Shown piece by piece: positions 26,041-34,577 of a stretch of 64,000 nucleotides of DNA; position 1 is the first letter of the stretch, and each line of letters starts with the position of its first letter. The translations under genes were made by a program, and so were the position numbers. The notes under the pieces were generated by a model, which saw nothing but the letters and a program-made list of their open reading frames with translations, had not been told where the DNA came from and made no database searches. The stretch comes from Lachnospiraceae bacterium XBB1006 (lineage in GTDB: Bacteria > Bacillota > Clostridia > Lachnospirales > Lachnospiraceae). The stretch lies in the NCBI GenBank assembly GCA_900115795.1, contig FOXT01000008.1, forward strand, positions 1-64,000, given 5' to 3'.

Positions 26041-26543
26041 TGAAGAAAGCAGTGTTTTTAGATCGTGACGGTGTCCTCTGTGAGGACACCGATTATGTTA
26101 CATCTTTTGAAAAATTTCATATTTTTCCTTGGGCAAAAGAAGCGGTAGATATTATTCATCAGAAGGGGTACATGGCTATTGTCGTGACGAATCAGTCTGC
26201 CATAGCCCGTGGTATGATGACGGAAGCATTGTTGTTGGAAATGAATGACTATTTAAAAGAACAGACAGGGGTGGATGATATTTTTTATTGCCCTCATTTG
26301 CCGCCCGACGAGAAGGAAATAAAGCCTTATCGCATTTTTTGCAACTGCCGGAAACCATTAACTGGAATGATTGATAAGGCGTCAGAAAAGTATAAGATTG
26401 ATTTGACAGAATCGTACATGATTGGCGATAGGGAGAAAGATATAGAAATGGGAAGATGTGCGGGTGTAACTTCTGTTTTAGTGGGGGAAGCGTCGACGGA
26501 AAAATGGAATCTGTTGGAAGCGATAAAGGAAAAGGTAAAATAA
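26040..26543 (+). CDS. gmhB: Heptose 1,7-bisphosphate phosphatase, GmhB-like
   Basis: A 167-residue HAD phosphatase: FLDRDGVLCEDTDYV (motif I), VVTNQSAIARG (motif II), MIGDREKDIEMG (motif IV). The zinc loop FYCPHLPP ... FCNCRKP is the hallmark of the histidinol-phosphatase/GmhB group. It removes the 7-phosphate from heptose 1,7-bisphosphate before nucleotide activation. It starts on the last base of the SIS gene stop. Confidence 0.9.
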   Translation: MKKAVFLDRDGVLCEDTDYVTSFEKFHIFPWAKEAVDIIHQKGYMAIVVTNQSAIARGMMTEALLLEMNDYLKEQTGVDDIFYCPHLPPDEKEIKPYRIFCNCRKPLTGMIDKASEKYKIDLTESYMIGDREKDIEMGRCAGVTSVLVGEASTEKWNLLEAIKEKVK

Positions 26544-26546
26544 GTG

Positions 26547-28112
26547 ATGTTAGAAGAATTAGTGGAGCAGTTTGATAGAGAGTGGTATGCAAATGCGACG
26601 TTTTATAGGGATTTTGTTTCTGCAGAGTTAAAAATACTCGGTGATGAAATTTGTAGAATAATAAAGGGGCAGGAGCAAGAGATAAAACAGGAAATAGTTA
26701 GGTGGATTGAGCAAAAGATAGATACTAAAAAACCGACAATGGCGATCTATCTGTATTCTTTGTGCCTTTGTTTAGAACAAACACCTGTGTTTGCAGAAAA
26801 AATTCTAGATATCATTTTTGAAAATGATGGATACTATTCGAAAAATACTATGTACTTTTATGCCTATCAGTTGACCTTTTATGTTTTTACAAGTAAAGAG
26901 ATGTCAGAGGAAAGGGTTCGAGCAAAACTTTGGAAGTTGTTTTTGTTAGTGTATAAGAAATTTATGGAAGCAAGTTCGCTAGACCTTTCGTTAATTCCTA
27001 GAGAAAACAGGAATCAGGATTTGGTTATTGTTATAACGGAACAGATTTTAAATACAAATCACGGACCAACAAAAACTACTTTAGACAGATGTAAAACTAT
27101 AATGACAAAGATGAATAAAAAGGTGCTTTTGATTGGTACGAATGAGATTATGTCTCTTGCGGGAGCAATGCCAATGGCTGAGACGAAATATGGCAGGACA
27201 AGGACTGAATTTGTTGATATGGAGGAAATTGAGTGGAAAGGCGTCAAAATTCCATTTTACTATGTGGACGGCGTAATGCCGGATATGCGGATTTTGGATG
27301 AATTGTTGGAAGTTATACGCGATTTGGCGCCAATAAGAGTTGTAAGTATCGGTGGAAAAGGTGTATTAGCGAACCTTGTGAATTGTATGATACCATGTGT
27401 TGATGTAGGACTTTGTCCGTCTGATTTGGAGACAACAGGTGTGGAATATCAAACTCTTGGTAGAAAACTGGAAAAGGAAGAAGTACAGCTGCTAGGTGAA
27501 GTTGGATTATCAGAAAGAAATATTATTGAAAGCATTTTTACATCAAGTTTAAAAACGCAAACTAGTCATTTTACAAGAGAAGAACTTGGAGTGCCAAAAG
27601 ACAGTTTTGTTATTACCGTAATTGGTAACCGATTGGATTTTGAAATTACACCAGAATTTTTAGAAATGTTGAATAGTGCTTGGGAGGAGGATTTCTTTGT
27701 ACTGTTTCTAGGTAAATTTGAACATATGCAGGAACGTGTTGAACGATATCCAAAGATCTGGCAATCGTCAAAGTTGATGTTCACAAATGACATTTTAGCT
27801 ACATTGGAAGTGTGTGATTTATATGTAAATCCAATACGAAGAGGCGGTGGAACGTCAAGTGTAGAAGCACTTTATAAGGGGGTTCCGGTGGTGGCAACAC
27901 AGTATGGTGACGTGGCAATTAACATTGGAGATAATTATTGTGTAGATAATTATGAAGAAATGGCTTGGGCTATTAAGCGATACCACAGTGATTCAGCTTT
28001 TTATAGAGAGCAATCGGATAAAGGTATAAAGAGAGCGGAAATGCTTTTTGACACGGATACAGAGTTTGTGCGTATTTTGGAAGAAGTTGATTGCAGGGAA
28101 AAGCAGAAGTGA
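26547..28112 (+). CDS. GT-B glycosyltransferase (GT4/GT41-like)
   Basis: A 521-residue protein from ATG 26547 (an in-frame GTG is three bases upstream). The C-terminal third is a GT-B donor domain: VITVIGNRLDFE, FVLFLGKFE, MFTNDILATLEVCDLYVNP, then RRGGGTSSVEALYKGVPVVA, the classical E-x7-E-like sugar-nucleotide loop. The N-terminal roughly 170 residues are helical and unlike known acceptor domains. As the last gene of the heptose block, it is the best candidate heptosyltransferase of the locus. A terminator follows at 28179. Confidence 0.85.
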   Translation: MLEELVEQFDREWYANATFYRDFVSAELKILGDEICRIIKGQEQEIKQEIVRWIEQKIDTKKPTMAIYLYSLCLCLEQTPVFAEKILDIIFENDGYYSKNTMYFYAYQLTFYVFTSKEMSEERVRAKLWKLFLLVYKKFMEASSLDLSLIPRENRNQDLVIVITEQILNTNHGPTKTTLDRCKTIMTKMNKKVLLIGTNEIMSLAGAMPMAETKYGRTRTEFVDMEEIEWKGVKIPFYYVDGVMPDMRILDELLEVIRDLAPIRVVSIGGKGVLANLVNCMIPCVDVGLCPSDLETTGVEYQTLGRKLEKEEVQLLGEVGLSERNIIESIFTSSLKTQTSHFTREELGVPKDSFVITVIGNRLDFEITPEFLEMLNSAWEEDFFVLFLGKFEHMQERVERYPKIWQSSKLMFTNDILATLEVCDLYVNPIRRGGGTSSVEALYKGVPVVATQYGDVAINIGDNYCVDNYEEMAWAIKRYHSDSAFYREQSDKGIKRAEMLFDTDTEFVRILEEVDCREKQK

Positions 28113-28178
28113 GAAGAGAAAACAGGTTTATGAAAAGGACGGAAAGGGTCATCTGAAAAGATGATCAAGGAACGAGAG

Positions 28179-28208
28179 ACGGTTAGCGCGTTCAGAACCG
28201 TTTTTTTT
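28179..28208 (+). terminator. Rho-independent terminator after the glycan operon
   Basis: ACGGTT / AACCGT stem with an 11-base loop, followed by eight Ts. It marks the end of the transcription unit and the border to the accessory island. Confidence 0.85.
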
Positions 28209-28371
28209 AGAAAGATTGGGATTGCCGATAATGCCTAGGTTTTACCAATGAAGTGCATCTTGATGGAGGCGGGTAATCAGAGCGAGAAAAATGGGGACAG
28301 AATACTATTATCGTCTCCGGGACGAACGGTCTTTGGCCTATCATCAGAACATATAATTATGGGGGATAAAA
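28209..28371 (+). other. Unexplained leader between terminator and HNH gene
   Basis: There is no gene of usable length here. It contains an exact GCCGATAA (28224-28231) and a short frame starting MGTEYYYRLRDER that reads like a gene remnant. No promoter with a good -35 was identified. Confidence 0.4.
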
Positions 28372-29166
28372 ATGGATTGTGAAAAAATTAAAAAATATTT
28401 GGAGAATTTATACGGTGAAAAAGTAATTTGTGGATTTGCGGAAACTAAATATCAAATTCAGTATGCGCCAACTAGAACTAAATTGTCACAAGCTGAAATG
28501 GCTATTTACATCCATACACAATATAAAACTGCAATCGTTTGGAATGTGCGGAGGCGGAGAAAAGAAGGGCGAATGGTAAAATCTTTTTCACTGCCGGGAG
28601 GGTGGGAGAAAACTGTTTTAACATCTGGAGAGATGCAGGCTAGGTACAAAAAAATGGGGACTGATTGGGGAGCACCATATGAAAAAGTATTAGTGCTTCA
28701 TGTTGATGTTTTGCAAGCGATTGCCGATGAACTGTATAATTATTTAGGAAGTAATAAGTATGATACAGAGTTTCCATATGAGTGCGAATTAGAACATGAG
28801 GATGACTTCAGTAGAGAGCGGGTATCGACAAGTCGGTGGGAACGGGATAGGCGGTTTAGAAATGAAGTGTTGAAAGCATATGGAAATAGATGTGCTATAT
28901 GCAGATGCGGTGAAGAGAAGCTGTTAGAAGCGGCGCATATAGTGGCGGTTGCCGATGGGGGTAATGATGAAAGCAAGAATGGGATTTGCTTATGCGCAAA
29001 CCATCATATAATGTTTGACAAAGGATTGATTAAAATAGATTTTGAAAATAAAAATATAATGGATATTGCTGATAGTGTGCGAGCAATGGCGTGGTATACA
29101 GAGTTTATTGAGATGCATGGCGGAAGGATATTGTGTAGGAATGACGGAGAAGAGGTTTTGAGGTGA
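28372..29166 (+). CDS. HNH endonuclease
   Basis: A 264-residue protein after GGGGGAT. The C-terminal HNH domain (about residues 170-225) has CAICRCGEEKLLEAAHI, then NGICLCANHHIMFDKG. These give the two zinc Cys pairs, the catalytic His of AAHI and the NHH histidines. The N-terminal roughly 160 residues have no recognisable fold. Proteins of this form are usually restriction or phage-response nucleases. No methyltransferase is next to it, so if it is a restriction enzyme it is modification-dependent or its partner is elsewhere. It opens the accessory island. Confidence 0.85.
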   Translation: MDCEKIKKYLENLYGEKVICGFAETKYQIQYAPTRTKLSQAEMAIYIHTQYKTAIVWNVRRRRKEGRMVKSFSLPGGWEKTVLTSGEMQARYKKMGTDWGAPYEKVLVLHVDVLQAIADELYNYLGSNKYDTEFPYECELEHEDDFSRERVSTSRWERDRRFRNEVLKAYGNRCAICRCGEEKLLEAAHIVAVADGGNDESKNGICLCANHHIMFDKGLIKIDFENKNIMDIADSVRAMAWYTEFIEMHGGRILCRNDGEEVLR

Positions 29167-29203
29167 ATCACAACGAATTTTAGTGGATGTAAGGAGAAGT
29201 GTT

Positions 29204-29413
29204 ATGAAATATAGGTATGCAAGTGGAGTTTGCGATATATGCCACAATGAAGTGAAAGTGACTTTTGTTGAACAAAAAATGTGGTTTGGACGGCTGGACA
29301 CACCAGAAGGATGCGTGTGGGGAAAGGTGTGTAACGTGGGCGCTAAATCGAATGTGCAATGGAAGTGTCCACACTGTAATGAGATGAACATGACGGAAAT
29401 TAAAAATGGTTGA
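29204..29413 (+). CDS. Small zinc-ribbon protein
   Basis: A 69-residue product from ATG 29204 behind AAGGAGAAG; an upstream ATG at 29183 lacks a site. It has two CxxC knuckles (VCDICHN and KCPHCNEM) about 40 residues apart, a typical single zinc ribbon, plus two other cysteines (EGCVW and KVCNV). It follows the HNH nuclease by 37 bases and may be its partner or a regulator. Function unknown. Confidence 0.7.
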   Translation: MKYRYASGVCDICHNEVKVTFVEQKMWFGRLDTPEGCVWGKVCNVGAKSNVQWKCPHCNEMNMTEIKNG

Positions 29414-29469
29414 CCCAGAGAGCAGTATGTCACTAAGAATATTAGTGAAAAACAATTCGTGCAAATATC

Positions 29470-29497
29470 TTGCATAAAAAATATTCTGTGATATAAT
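29470..29497 (+). promoter_or_regulatory. Sigma-A promoter of ATPase-TOPRIM copy 1
   Basis: TTGCAT (29470-29475), a 16-base spacer and TATAAT (29492-29497). The same promoter, including the AAAAAATATT spacer start, recurs at 35780-35807 before copy 2. Confidence 0.8.
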
Positions 29498-29532
29498 GAT
29501 ATTACACTTGTACTCGGTAGGAGGTAGTTGTA

Positions 29533-30810
29533 ATGATTATAGAGATAAGAGCAAAGAATTGTTTTGTTTTCAAAGAGGAAATTAGTTTTTCAATGAAAGC
29601 TGATATGAGAAACAAGAGATTTGCATCTAATGTTCACAGAGAAAATAATTTTAATGTACTTAAGGCAGTTGGAGTATACGGACCTAATAATGCAGGAAAA
29701 ACATGCCTTGTTAAATGTATTAGAGCAATGAAGCAGGTATTATTGAATAAGAAGAGTGGTTTGACTCCAACGATTTTTTCGAATGATGAAGTGTGCCAAT
29801 TAGGTGTGACATTTTTGGCTCATGGAAGAAAGTTTTCATATGATTTCAGGTATGATACAAGAGCCAATGAATATGTGTATGAATCTTTTTCTGAAATATT
29901 AAGAGATCAGTATGGTAATGAGAAGGAAGTGAATTGGTTAAAGAGAGATACAATAAACCAGGTATATTACTGTACGGATGAAGATGTTCAGGCTATGATG
30001 GCTATTATTTCTAAGAATAACATTTTTTGCTATCTGGTAGATATTAGCAAGTTTGAATGCTTGAGAGAAATGAAAGATATTTTAGTTGGCTTTGCGGAAA
30101 AGATTGATATTGTCAATATGAATAATATTCCAATGAAGCATACGATTGAACTAATGAAAAATAGAAATAATCTGCAGGAAAAAATAGTGGATTTTATTAA
30201 AAATGCGGATTTGTATATGGATGACTTTGAGTATGTTGATACGGATAAAATTCAATTAAAAGCGAATGATGAGGATGAAAGACCTGAAGAAAAGGCATTA
30301 GATCTTCCGGAGAATATTATGGATCAAATCCGCCTGGTGTCAACATACAAAGGCGTTAAGGTACCAAGTATGCTGTTTGATTCCACCGGAACCAAGAAGA
30401 TAGCCGCTATTGCAAGTTATGTGATTGAGGCATTGGAAGAGGGACGCTATTTGATTGTAGACGAATTAGATAGCAGTATTCACTTCAAGTTGACAAGAGC
30501 TATCGTAGCATTGTTCAACAATGAACTTAATTCAAGTGCGCAGATGATATTTACGGTTCATGATATCAATCTAATGGATTGTAAGAAATTGTTTAGGAAA
30601 GAGCAAATTTGGTTTGTGCACAAGGATGAGGAAGGGGTATATGTATATTCTCTTGCTGATTTTACGGCGCAAGAGGGGGTTCGCGATACTACGGATATTA
30701 TGGAAAAATATAGGAAGGGAGCACTTGGTGCGCTTCCAGATCCTGAGTTAATAAAGTCGCTTTTAAGTATAAAAGGAAATGCGGAGGGAGTGATGTCTGA
30801 TGCAGAATAA
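29533..30810 (+). CDS. AAA/ABC-type ATPase of an RloA/AbiL-like pair, copy 1
   Basis: A 425-residue OLD/ABC-like ATPase. The N-terminus (MIIEIRAKNCFVFKEE) precedes Walker A GPNNAGKT near residue 50. The C-terminal half has a signature-like DSTGTKKIAAIASYV, Walker B YLIVDELDSSIH and a switch His in IFTVHDINL. The next gene, overlapping by 11 bases, is TOPRIM-like. ATPase plus TOPRIM/RloB pairs are known from abortive-infection and defence systems (AbiL, PARIS, OLD families), so anti-phage defence is likely. The N-terminal ATPase is the sensor or clamp part in those systems. Copy 2 at 35845 has the same length and most of the same residues. Confidence 0.85.
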   Translation: MIIEIRAKNCFVFKEEISFSMKADMRNKRFASNVHRENNFNVLKAVGVYGPNNAGKTCLVKCIRAMKQVLLNKKSGLTPTIFSNDEVCQLGVTFLAHGRKFSYDFRYDTRANEYVYESFSEILRDQYGNEKEVNWLKRDTINQVYYCTDEDVQAMMAIISKNNIFCYLVDISKFECLREMKDILVGFAEKIDIVNMNNIPMKHTIELMKNRNNLQEKIVDFIKNADLYMDDFEYVDTDKIQLKANDEDERPEEKALDLPENIMDQIRLVSTYKGVKVPSMLFDSTGTKKIAAIASYVIEALEEGRYLIVDELDSSIHFKLTRAIVALFNNELNSSAQMIFTVHDINLMDCKKLFRKEQIWFVHKDEEGVYVYSLADFTAQEGVRDTTDIMEKYRKGALGALPDPELIKSLLSIKGNAEGVMSDAE

Positions 30811-31435
30811 GCTTCCTAAGTTAATTGATAAGCATAAGATATGCGTCATCTGTGAAGGAAATGAAGAGTATGAATACCTTAAACGTTTAAAGGCATTGAA
30901 GGTGTGGGACGAACAATTCGAAATTATTCCCGATAATGCTGGAGGGAATGGGAATATTCCGGCTAGATATCAAGATAGATATCAGAACGGATCTTACGAA
31001 TTGGTGCTTATATTTTGTGATACGGAGAAAAAACCATATGAACAATACGAAGATATAAAGCGAAAGATTAATGAGTTCCACGGCATAGGTGAAGCGGCAA
31101 ACGAAGTGATTATGTTTGGAAATCCATGTACAATGCAAATTATAACAAAACATTGGACAGAAACACTTATTAAATCACCAGCAAAAGCGGTAAATGCACC
31201 GCTAATTGAGAAATATACCGGTGTGAAAAATTATAAAGGCAGAGCAGACCAAATAGCTACGGTTATGGAGTATGTAACAGCAGAAAACTACCTCGATATG
31301 CTTAAACGGGTGTGTGGCCTGGAGACAAGGGATACCGTTGTAGGAAGCAGTAATTTTGGTAGGTTTATGGAAGCGCTTGGAAATGGGGATGCGGGATGGA
31401 TTGACGAAATTAATGATGAATTGGAGAGGTGCTAA
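30800..31435 (+). CDS. TOPRIM/RloB-like nuclease partner, copy 1
   Basis: A 211-residue protein with a TOPRIM-like start: KICVICEGNEEYEYL (glutamate motif) and, after about 60 residues, LVLIFCDTEKKPYE (acidic strand). These are the metal-binding positions in OLD/RloB-type nucleases. The segment VIMFGNPCTMQI is shared with copy 2. It overlaps the ATPase gene by 11 bases and is presumably the effector that cuts DNA or tRNA when the ATPase is triggered. The specific target is unknown. Confidence 0.78.
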   Translation: MQNKLPKLIDKHKICVICEGNEEYEYLKRLKALKVWDEQFEIIPDNAGGNGNIPARYQDRYQNGSYELVLIFCDTEKKPYEQYEDIKRKINEFHGIGEAANEVIMFGNPCTMQIITKHWTETLIKSPAKAVNAPLIEKYTGVKNYKGRADQIATVMEYVTAENYLDMLKRVCGLETRDTVVGSSNFGRFMEALGNGDAGWIDEINDELERC

Positions 31436-31445
31436 GTGTACGACT

Positions 31446-32570
31446 ATGAAGCAAGTTTATTTCGAAGCACATAACAATTATCAAGAATTAATAGACTGGG
31501 CGATGCAAAAAGAAATCTCCAGTCTATTTGTTGTTGGTGAAGAATTGTCCCGGCGAATGCCGGAGTTGATTAGTGCCTTGGATAGTTTGCCGATTCAGAT
31601 TTTTTTCTTTGACGAGTATGAATCGAATCCAAAATATGAATCAGTACGGAAGGGAATTCAAGTTTATAGGCAGCATCAGTGTGATGGCATCGTTGCAGTT
31701 GGTGGCGGCTCTGCGATTGATGTAGCGAAGTGCGTTAAACTATTTCAGGGAATGCCGGGTGATGGAGAAGATGGTAGTTTTCTGCAACAGGAAATTATTC
31801 CGAATGACATACCTTTTTTGGCGGTACCGACCACGGCCGGTACGGGCTCAGAGTCCACGCGATTTGCAGTGATTTATTACAACGGCGTTAAGCAATCTAT
31901 TTCTGACGAAAGCTGCATTCCTTTGGCGGTGCTTTTCGACAGCGCTGCTTTGAACGGACTTCCAATGTATCAAAGGAAAGCGACCATGATGGACGCTTTT
32001 TGTCATGCGTTGGAATCGTTCTGGTCTATTAATAGTACCGACGAGAGCCGGGTGTATAGCGCGAAGGCGTTGAAAATGATTTTAGCAAATATGCAGGGAT
32101 ATCTGGACAATACCCCCGATGGTAATAAGAATATGCTTCTGGCGGCCAATTTGGCAGGCAAAGCGATTAACATCGCACAAACTACAGCGGGGCACGCTAT
32201 GTGTTATAAAATTACGAGCCTCTGTGGGTGTGCACATGGACACGCTGCGATTTTGTGCGATAGAGTGCTTTTTCCATGGATGGCGGAGCATGTGGATGAG
32301 TGCGTGGATGTGAGAGGAAAGGATTTTTTGCGAGAAATTTTGGATGAAATCGCTGAGGCTATGGGGTGTGCGTCAGTGACGGATGCTGTGGTGATGGTGC
32401 GAGGCATTTTTGAACGATTGGAACTGGAAGTGCCGCAGGTATCGCGCGAGCAGTTGGAGGAATTGGTGAAATCTGTGAATCCGGTGAGATTGAAGAATCA
32501 TCCGGTGAAGCTAGGGGAGCGGAGTATTCGAGAGGTGTATGGGGACGTGGTGAGGATTAAAGATTTCTAA
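31446..32570 (+). CDS. Iron-containing alcohol dehydrogenase, phosphonoacetaldehyde reductase-like
   Basis: A 374-residue group III (Fe/Zn) alcohol dehydrogenase: GGGSAIDVAKCVKLF binds NAD(P), VPTTAGTGSESTRFAV follows, and metal ligands lie in DAFCHALESFWS and GHAMCYKITSLCGCAHGHAA. The DESCIPLAVLFDSA...TMMDAFCHALESFWSI pattern resembles phosphonoacetaldehyde reductases of aminoethylphosphonate or hydroxyethylphosphonate glycan clusters. No PEP mutase or phosphonopyruvate decarboxylase is in the window, so that assignment is tentative. The start is placed at MKQVYF; the only upstream ribosome site (GGAGAGG) is about 15 bases away. It appears to be an orphan gene stranded between defence genes. 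Confidence 0.8.
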   Translation: MKQVYFEAHNNYQELIDWAMQKEISSLFVVGEELSRRMPELISALDSLPIQIFFFDEYESNPKYESVRKGIQVYRQHQCDGIVAVGGGSAIDVAKCVKLFQGMPGDGEDGSFLQQEIIPNDIPFLAVPTTAGTGSESTRFAVIYYNGVKQSISDESCIPLAVLFDSAALNGLPMYQRKATMMDAFCHALESFWSINSTDESRVYSAKALKMILANMQGYLDNTPDGNKNMLLAANLAGKAINIAQTTAGHAMCYKITSLCGCAHGHAAILCDRVLFPWMAEHVDECVDVRGKDFLREILDEIAEAMGCASVTDAVVMVRGIFERLELEVPQVSREQLEELVKSVNPVRLKNHPVKLGERSIREVYGDVVRIKDF

Positions 32571-32686
32571 GTTAAGAAAAAATACTTTTCGTATGGTCGG
32601 ATTTCAATAAGGTAGCGAAGTACTTGTAAATGGGAGGTAAGTTAGATGGTGAAATGAACATTTTGTTGTTCCAATTACCGAACATA

Positions 32687-32713
32687 GGCTGCCTGACATA
32701 ATAGCAGGCAGCC
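32687..32713. terminator. Hairpin between convergent genes
   Basis: A perfect 9-bp stem GGCTGCCTG / CAGGCAGCC sits seven bases beyond the stop of the minus-strand ATPase and about 115 bases beyond the dehydrogenase. The T-tracts are weak on both sides; it probably serves both genes. Confidence 0.6.
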
Positions 32714-32719
32714 TTCAAT

Positions 32720-34414
32720 TTACGCTTTGGCAATTAAGCATTTCTTTCCTTCAAAAGCAAATCCGTATTTATATATCTTTTCTGCAGAGACTCCTTTTTC
32801 AAGAAGGTCTGTTTCGTATTTCTTTTCTTCAATCTGTTTTAATGCATTCGCCGCAGTATCGACCAGTTCATTTTCACCATCGTAATTATCTAGAACTTTA
32901 AATTCCATAATGATGGCAACATCAGATGGGTTCTTTGGTTCCATCACCACGTCATAGCGCCCAAAGCCACTTTCGCGGTTGGATTTTACAATATAATCTT
33001 TTGCTTTATCCACTATTAAACCAAGAACAAATCCATGATAAAACCGCTCGGGCTCCGCCGCTTCGGAGGGTTTGCTTCCAGCATCAAAATAGCTGAAGGT
33101 GTTTAAGGCAATTCGGTTCATGTAGTGGTTCATAACACGGACGTCTCCGGCAAACATGGCGGATAGGAACTCGCCAAAAGAATCGTCCTTTGCAAACCAA
33201 CCACTAATCATGCGAGAGAACATTTTTTGTACTTCAAAATTGGTCAGGCGTAATACATAAACGGCATTATCTTCCGGACACTCTTGAATGATTTTTTCAA
33301 CCTTCAAATAACCAGATGCTAATAGAAGACTCCAAATAGCATCGCGGTTTCCGTCTAGTTGATCAAAAATAATCTGTTCATCAATGACGGCTTCAATGCT
33401 TTCGCCATTTAGAAGCTTTTCAAAATCCTCTTTAATTTGGCGGTCGCTCTCGCGTATTATTTTGCCGACTAGACCATTGGCACTGGTATTGGCCCAATAA
33501 GCATCGAACTTTTTTTTGTCCAAATACATAGTAATTGACCAAGGGTTATAGATATCCGTTGTTTGGCCGAAGGTAAAGCCGTCATACCATTTGCGAATAT
33601 ACTCCTGCTCATTGCAAGTGATACCCTGCTCATCCATTGCAGCAAAAACTTCGGCCTCGGTAAAACCGAAAGCAGTAGCGTATTCATTCGATGTGGTTGT
33701 AACAACATTCAAGTTATTCAAGTCCGAAAAGATAGACTCCTTGCTTACTCTGGTGATACCGATCATGATGGCGCGTTCGAGATAAGGATTAGTCTTAAAG
33801 GTACTGTTAAAAAGCGCACGAGTATAAGCTGCCAATTCATTCCAGAAACCATTTACATAAGCCTCTTGCATAGGGGTGTCGTATTCATCCAAAAGAATGA
33901 TACACTTTTTTCCATAGTAGCGAGAAAGCCATTCGCATAATTGCTTTAGTGATCTTGAAGCCACTGAGTCATCCATATCACGGTTGATGGCATAAAAGTT
34001 ATTTCTATCGGTATCAGAAAAGATTTCATTTTCTAAAAGCTTTTCATAAGGGCGGCAGAGGTCTGCTATAATGGCATTGAGACTAGCTCTTGTTGTGGAA
34101 TAATCTGTATGCTTTACATCTGCAAAGGATAAAAACAAAACCGGATAAGTGCCTTGCAGAGAGTGAAAGGTTTCGTCTTTCCATATCTCAAGCCCCTCAA
34201 ATAGGTCGCTCCGATTAGCATATTTATTTGAGAAAAAGCAATTCAACATACTCATATTTAAGGTTTTTCCAAAACGGCGGGGACGGGTAATGAGGGTTAC
34301 ATCGTCGTTCTTTATCCACCATTCTTTGATAAGGGAGGTTTTGTCAACATAAAAGCTATTATTTTCACGGATTTTTGCAAAATCCTGAATGCCAATTGAT
34401 ACAGTTCTTGCCAT
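32720..34414 (-). CDS. AAA-ATPase-like / PD-(D/E)XK nuclease fusion
   Basis: A complete 564-residue member of the AAA-ATPase_like (PF09820) plus PDDEXK_9 (PF08011) family. It begins VSIGIQDFAKIRENNSFYVDKT; Walker A is TRPRRFGKT near residue 50, and Walker B is KCIILLDEYDTPM. The C-terminal nuclease core is SGFGRYDVVM...VAIIMEFKV, with the Asp, Glu and Lys of PD-(D/E)XK intact. It is transcribed against the surrounding genes from its own promoter. The family is very common in gut anaerobes and its role is not established; a mobile or defence role is suspected. The dead copy at 424-1296 is its relative. Confidence 0.9.
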   Translation of the reverse strand: MARTVSIGIQDFAKIRENNSFYVDKTSLIKEWWIKNDDVTLITRPRRFGKTLNMSMLNCFFSNKYANRSDLFEGLEIWKDETFHSLQGTYPVLFLSFADVKHTDYSTTRASLNAIIADLCRPYEKLLENEIFSDTDRNNFYAINRDMDDSVASRSLKQLCEWLSRYYGKKCIILLDEYDTPMQEAYVNGFWNELAAYTRALFNSTFKTNPYLERAIMIGITRVSKESIFSDLNNLNVVTTTSNEYATAFGFTEAEVFAAMDEQGITCNEQEYIRKWYDGFTFGQTTDIYNPWSITMYLDKKKFDAYWANTSANGLVGKIIRESDRQIKEDFEKLLNGESIEAVIDEQIIFDQLDGNRDAIWSLLLASGYLKVEKIIQECPEDNAVYVLRLTNFEVQKMFSRMISGWFAKDDSFGEFLSAMFAGDVRVMNHYMNRIALNTFSYFDAGSKPSEAAEPERFYHGFVLGLIVDKAKDYIVKSNRESGFGRYDVVMEPKNPSDVAIIMEFKVLDNYDGENELVDTAANALKQIEEKKYETDLLEKGVSAEKIYKYGFAFEGKKCLIAKA

Positions 34415-34448
34415 AATAGGTTTACCTCCAGATGATTCTTATTGTCTT

Positions 34449-34477
34449 ATTTTATCATAGATAAGGATAACTGTCAC
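34449..34477 (-). promoter_or_regulatory. Promoter of the minus-strand ATPase-nuclease gene
   Basis: Read on the minus strand: GTGACA, 17 bases, TAAAAT, about 35 bases upstream of the start. A TGGAGGT ribosome site follows. Confidence 0.6.
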
Positions 34478-34494
34478 AGAAAAAGTGATGAAAC

Positions 34495-34577
34495 ATAATC
34501 GTGAACTTTTGGCGATTTGTGGAGATGTGCGACAATTTATGGTACAATAGTTTAAAATTGATATTATAGGCTGAAAT
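34495..34577 (+). promoter_or_regulatory. Promoter-like repeat, copy B (see 6056-6137)
   Basis: An extended -10, TATGGTACAAT, a preceding ATTTGTGG box and a following TTGATATTATAGGCTGAAAT match copy A base for base over most of their length. No intact plus-strand gene follows, so this is either an orphaned promoter or the start of an untranslated RNA. Confidence 0.5.

Noticed and set aside
28224-28231. Exact sigma-28 -10 sequence GCCGATAA upstream of the HNH gene
   Set aside because: The position of the -35 is a T-run (part of the terminator) instead of TAAA, so it is probably chance.
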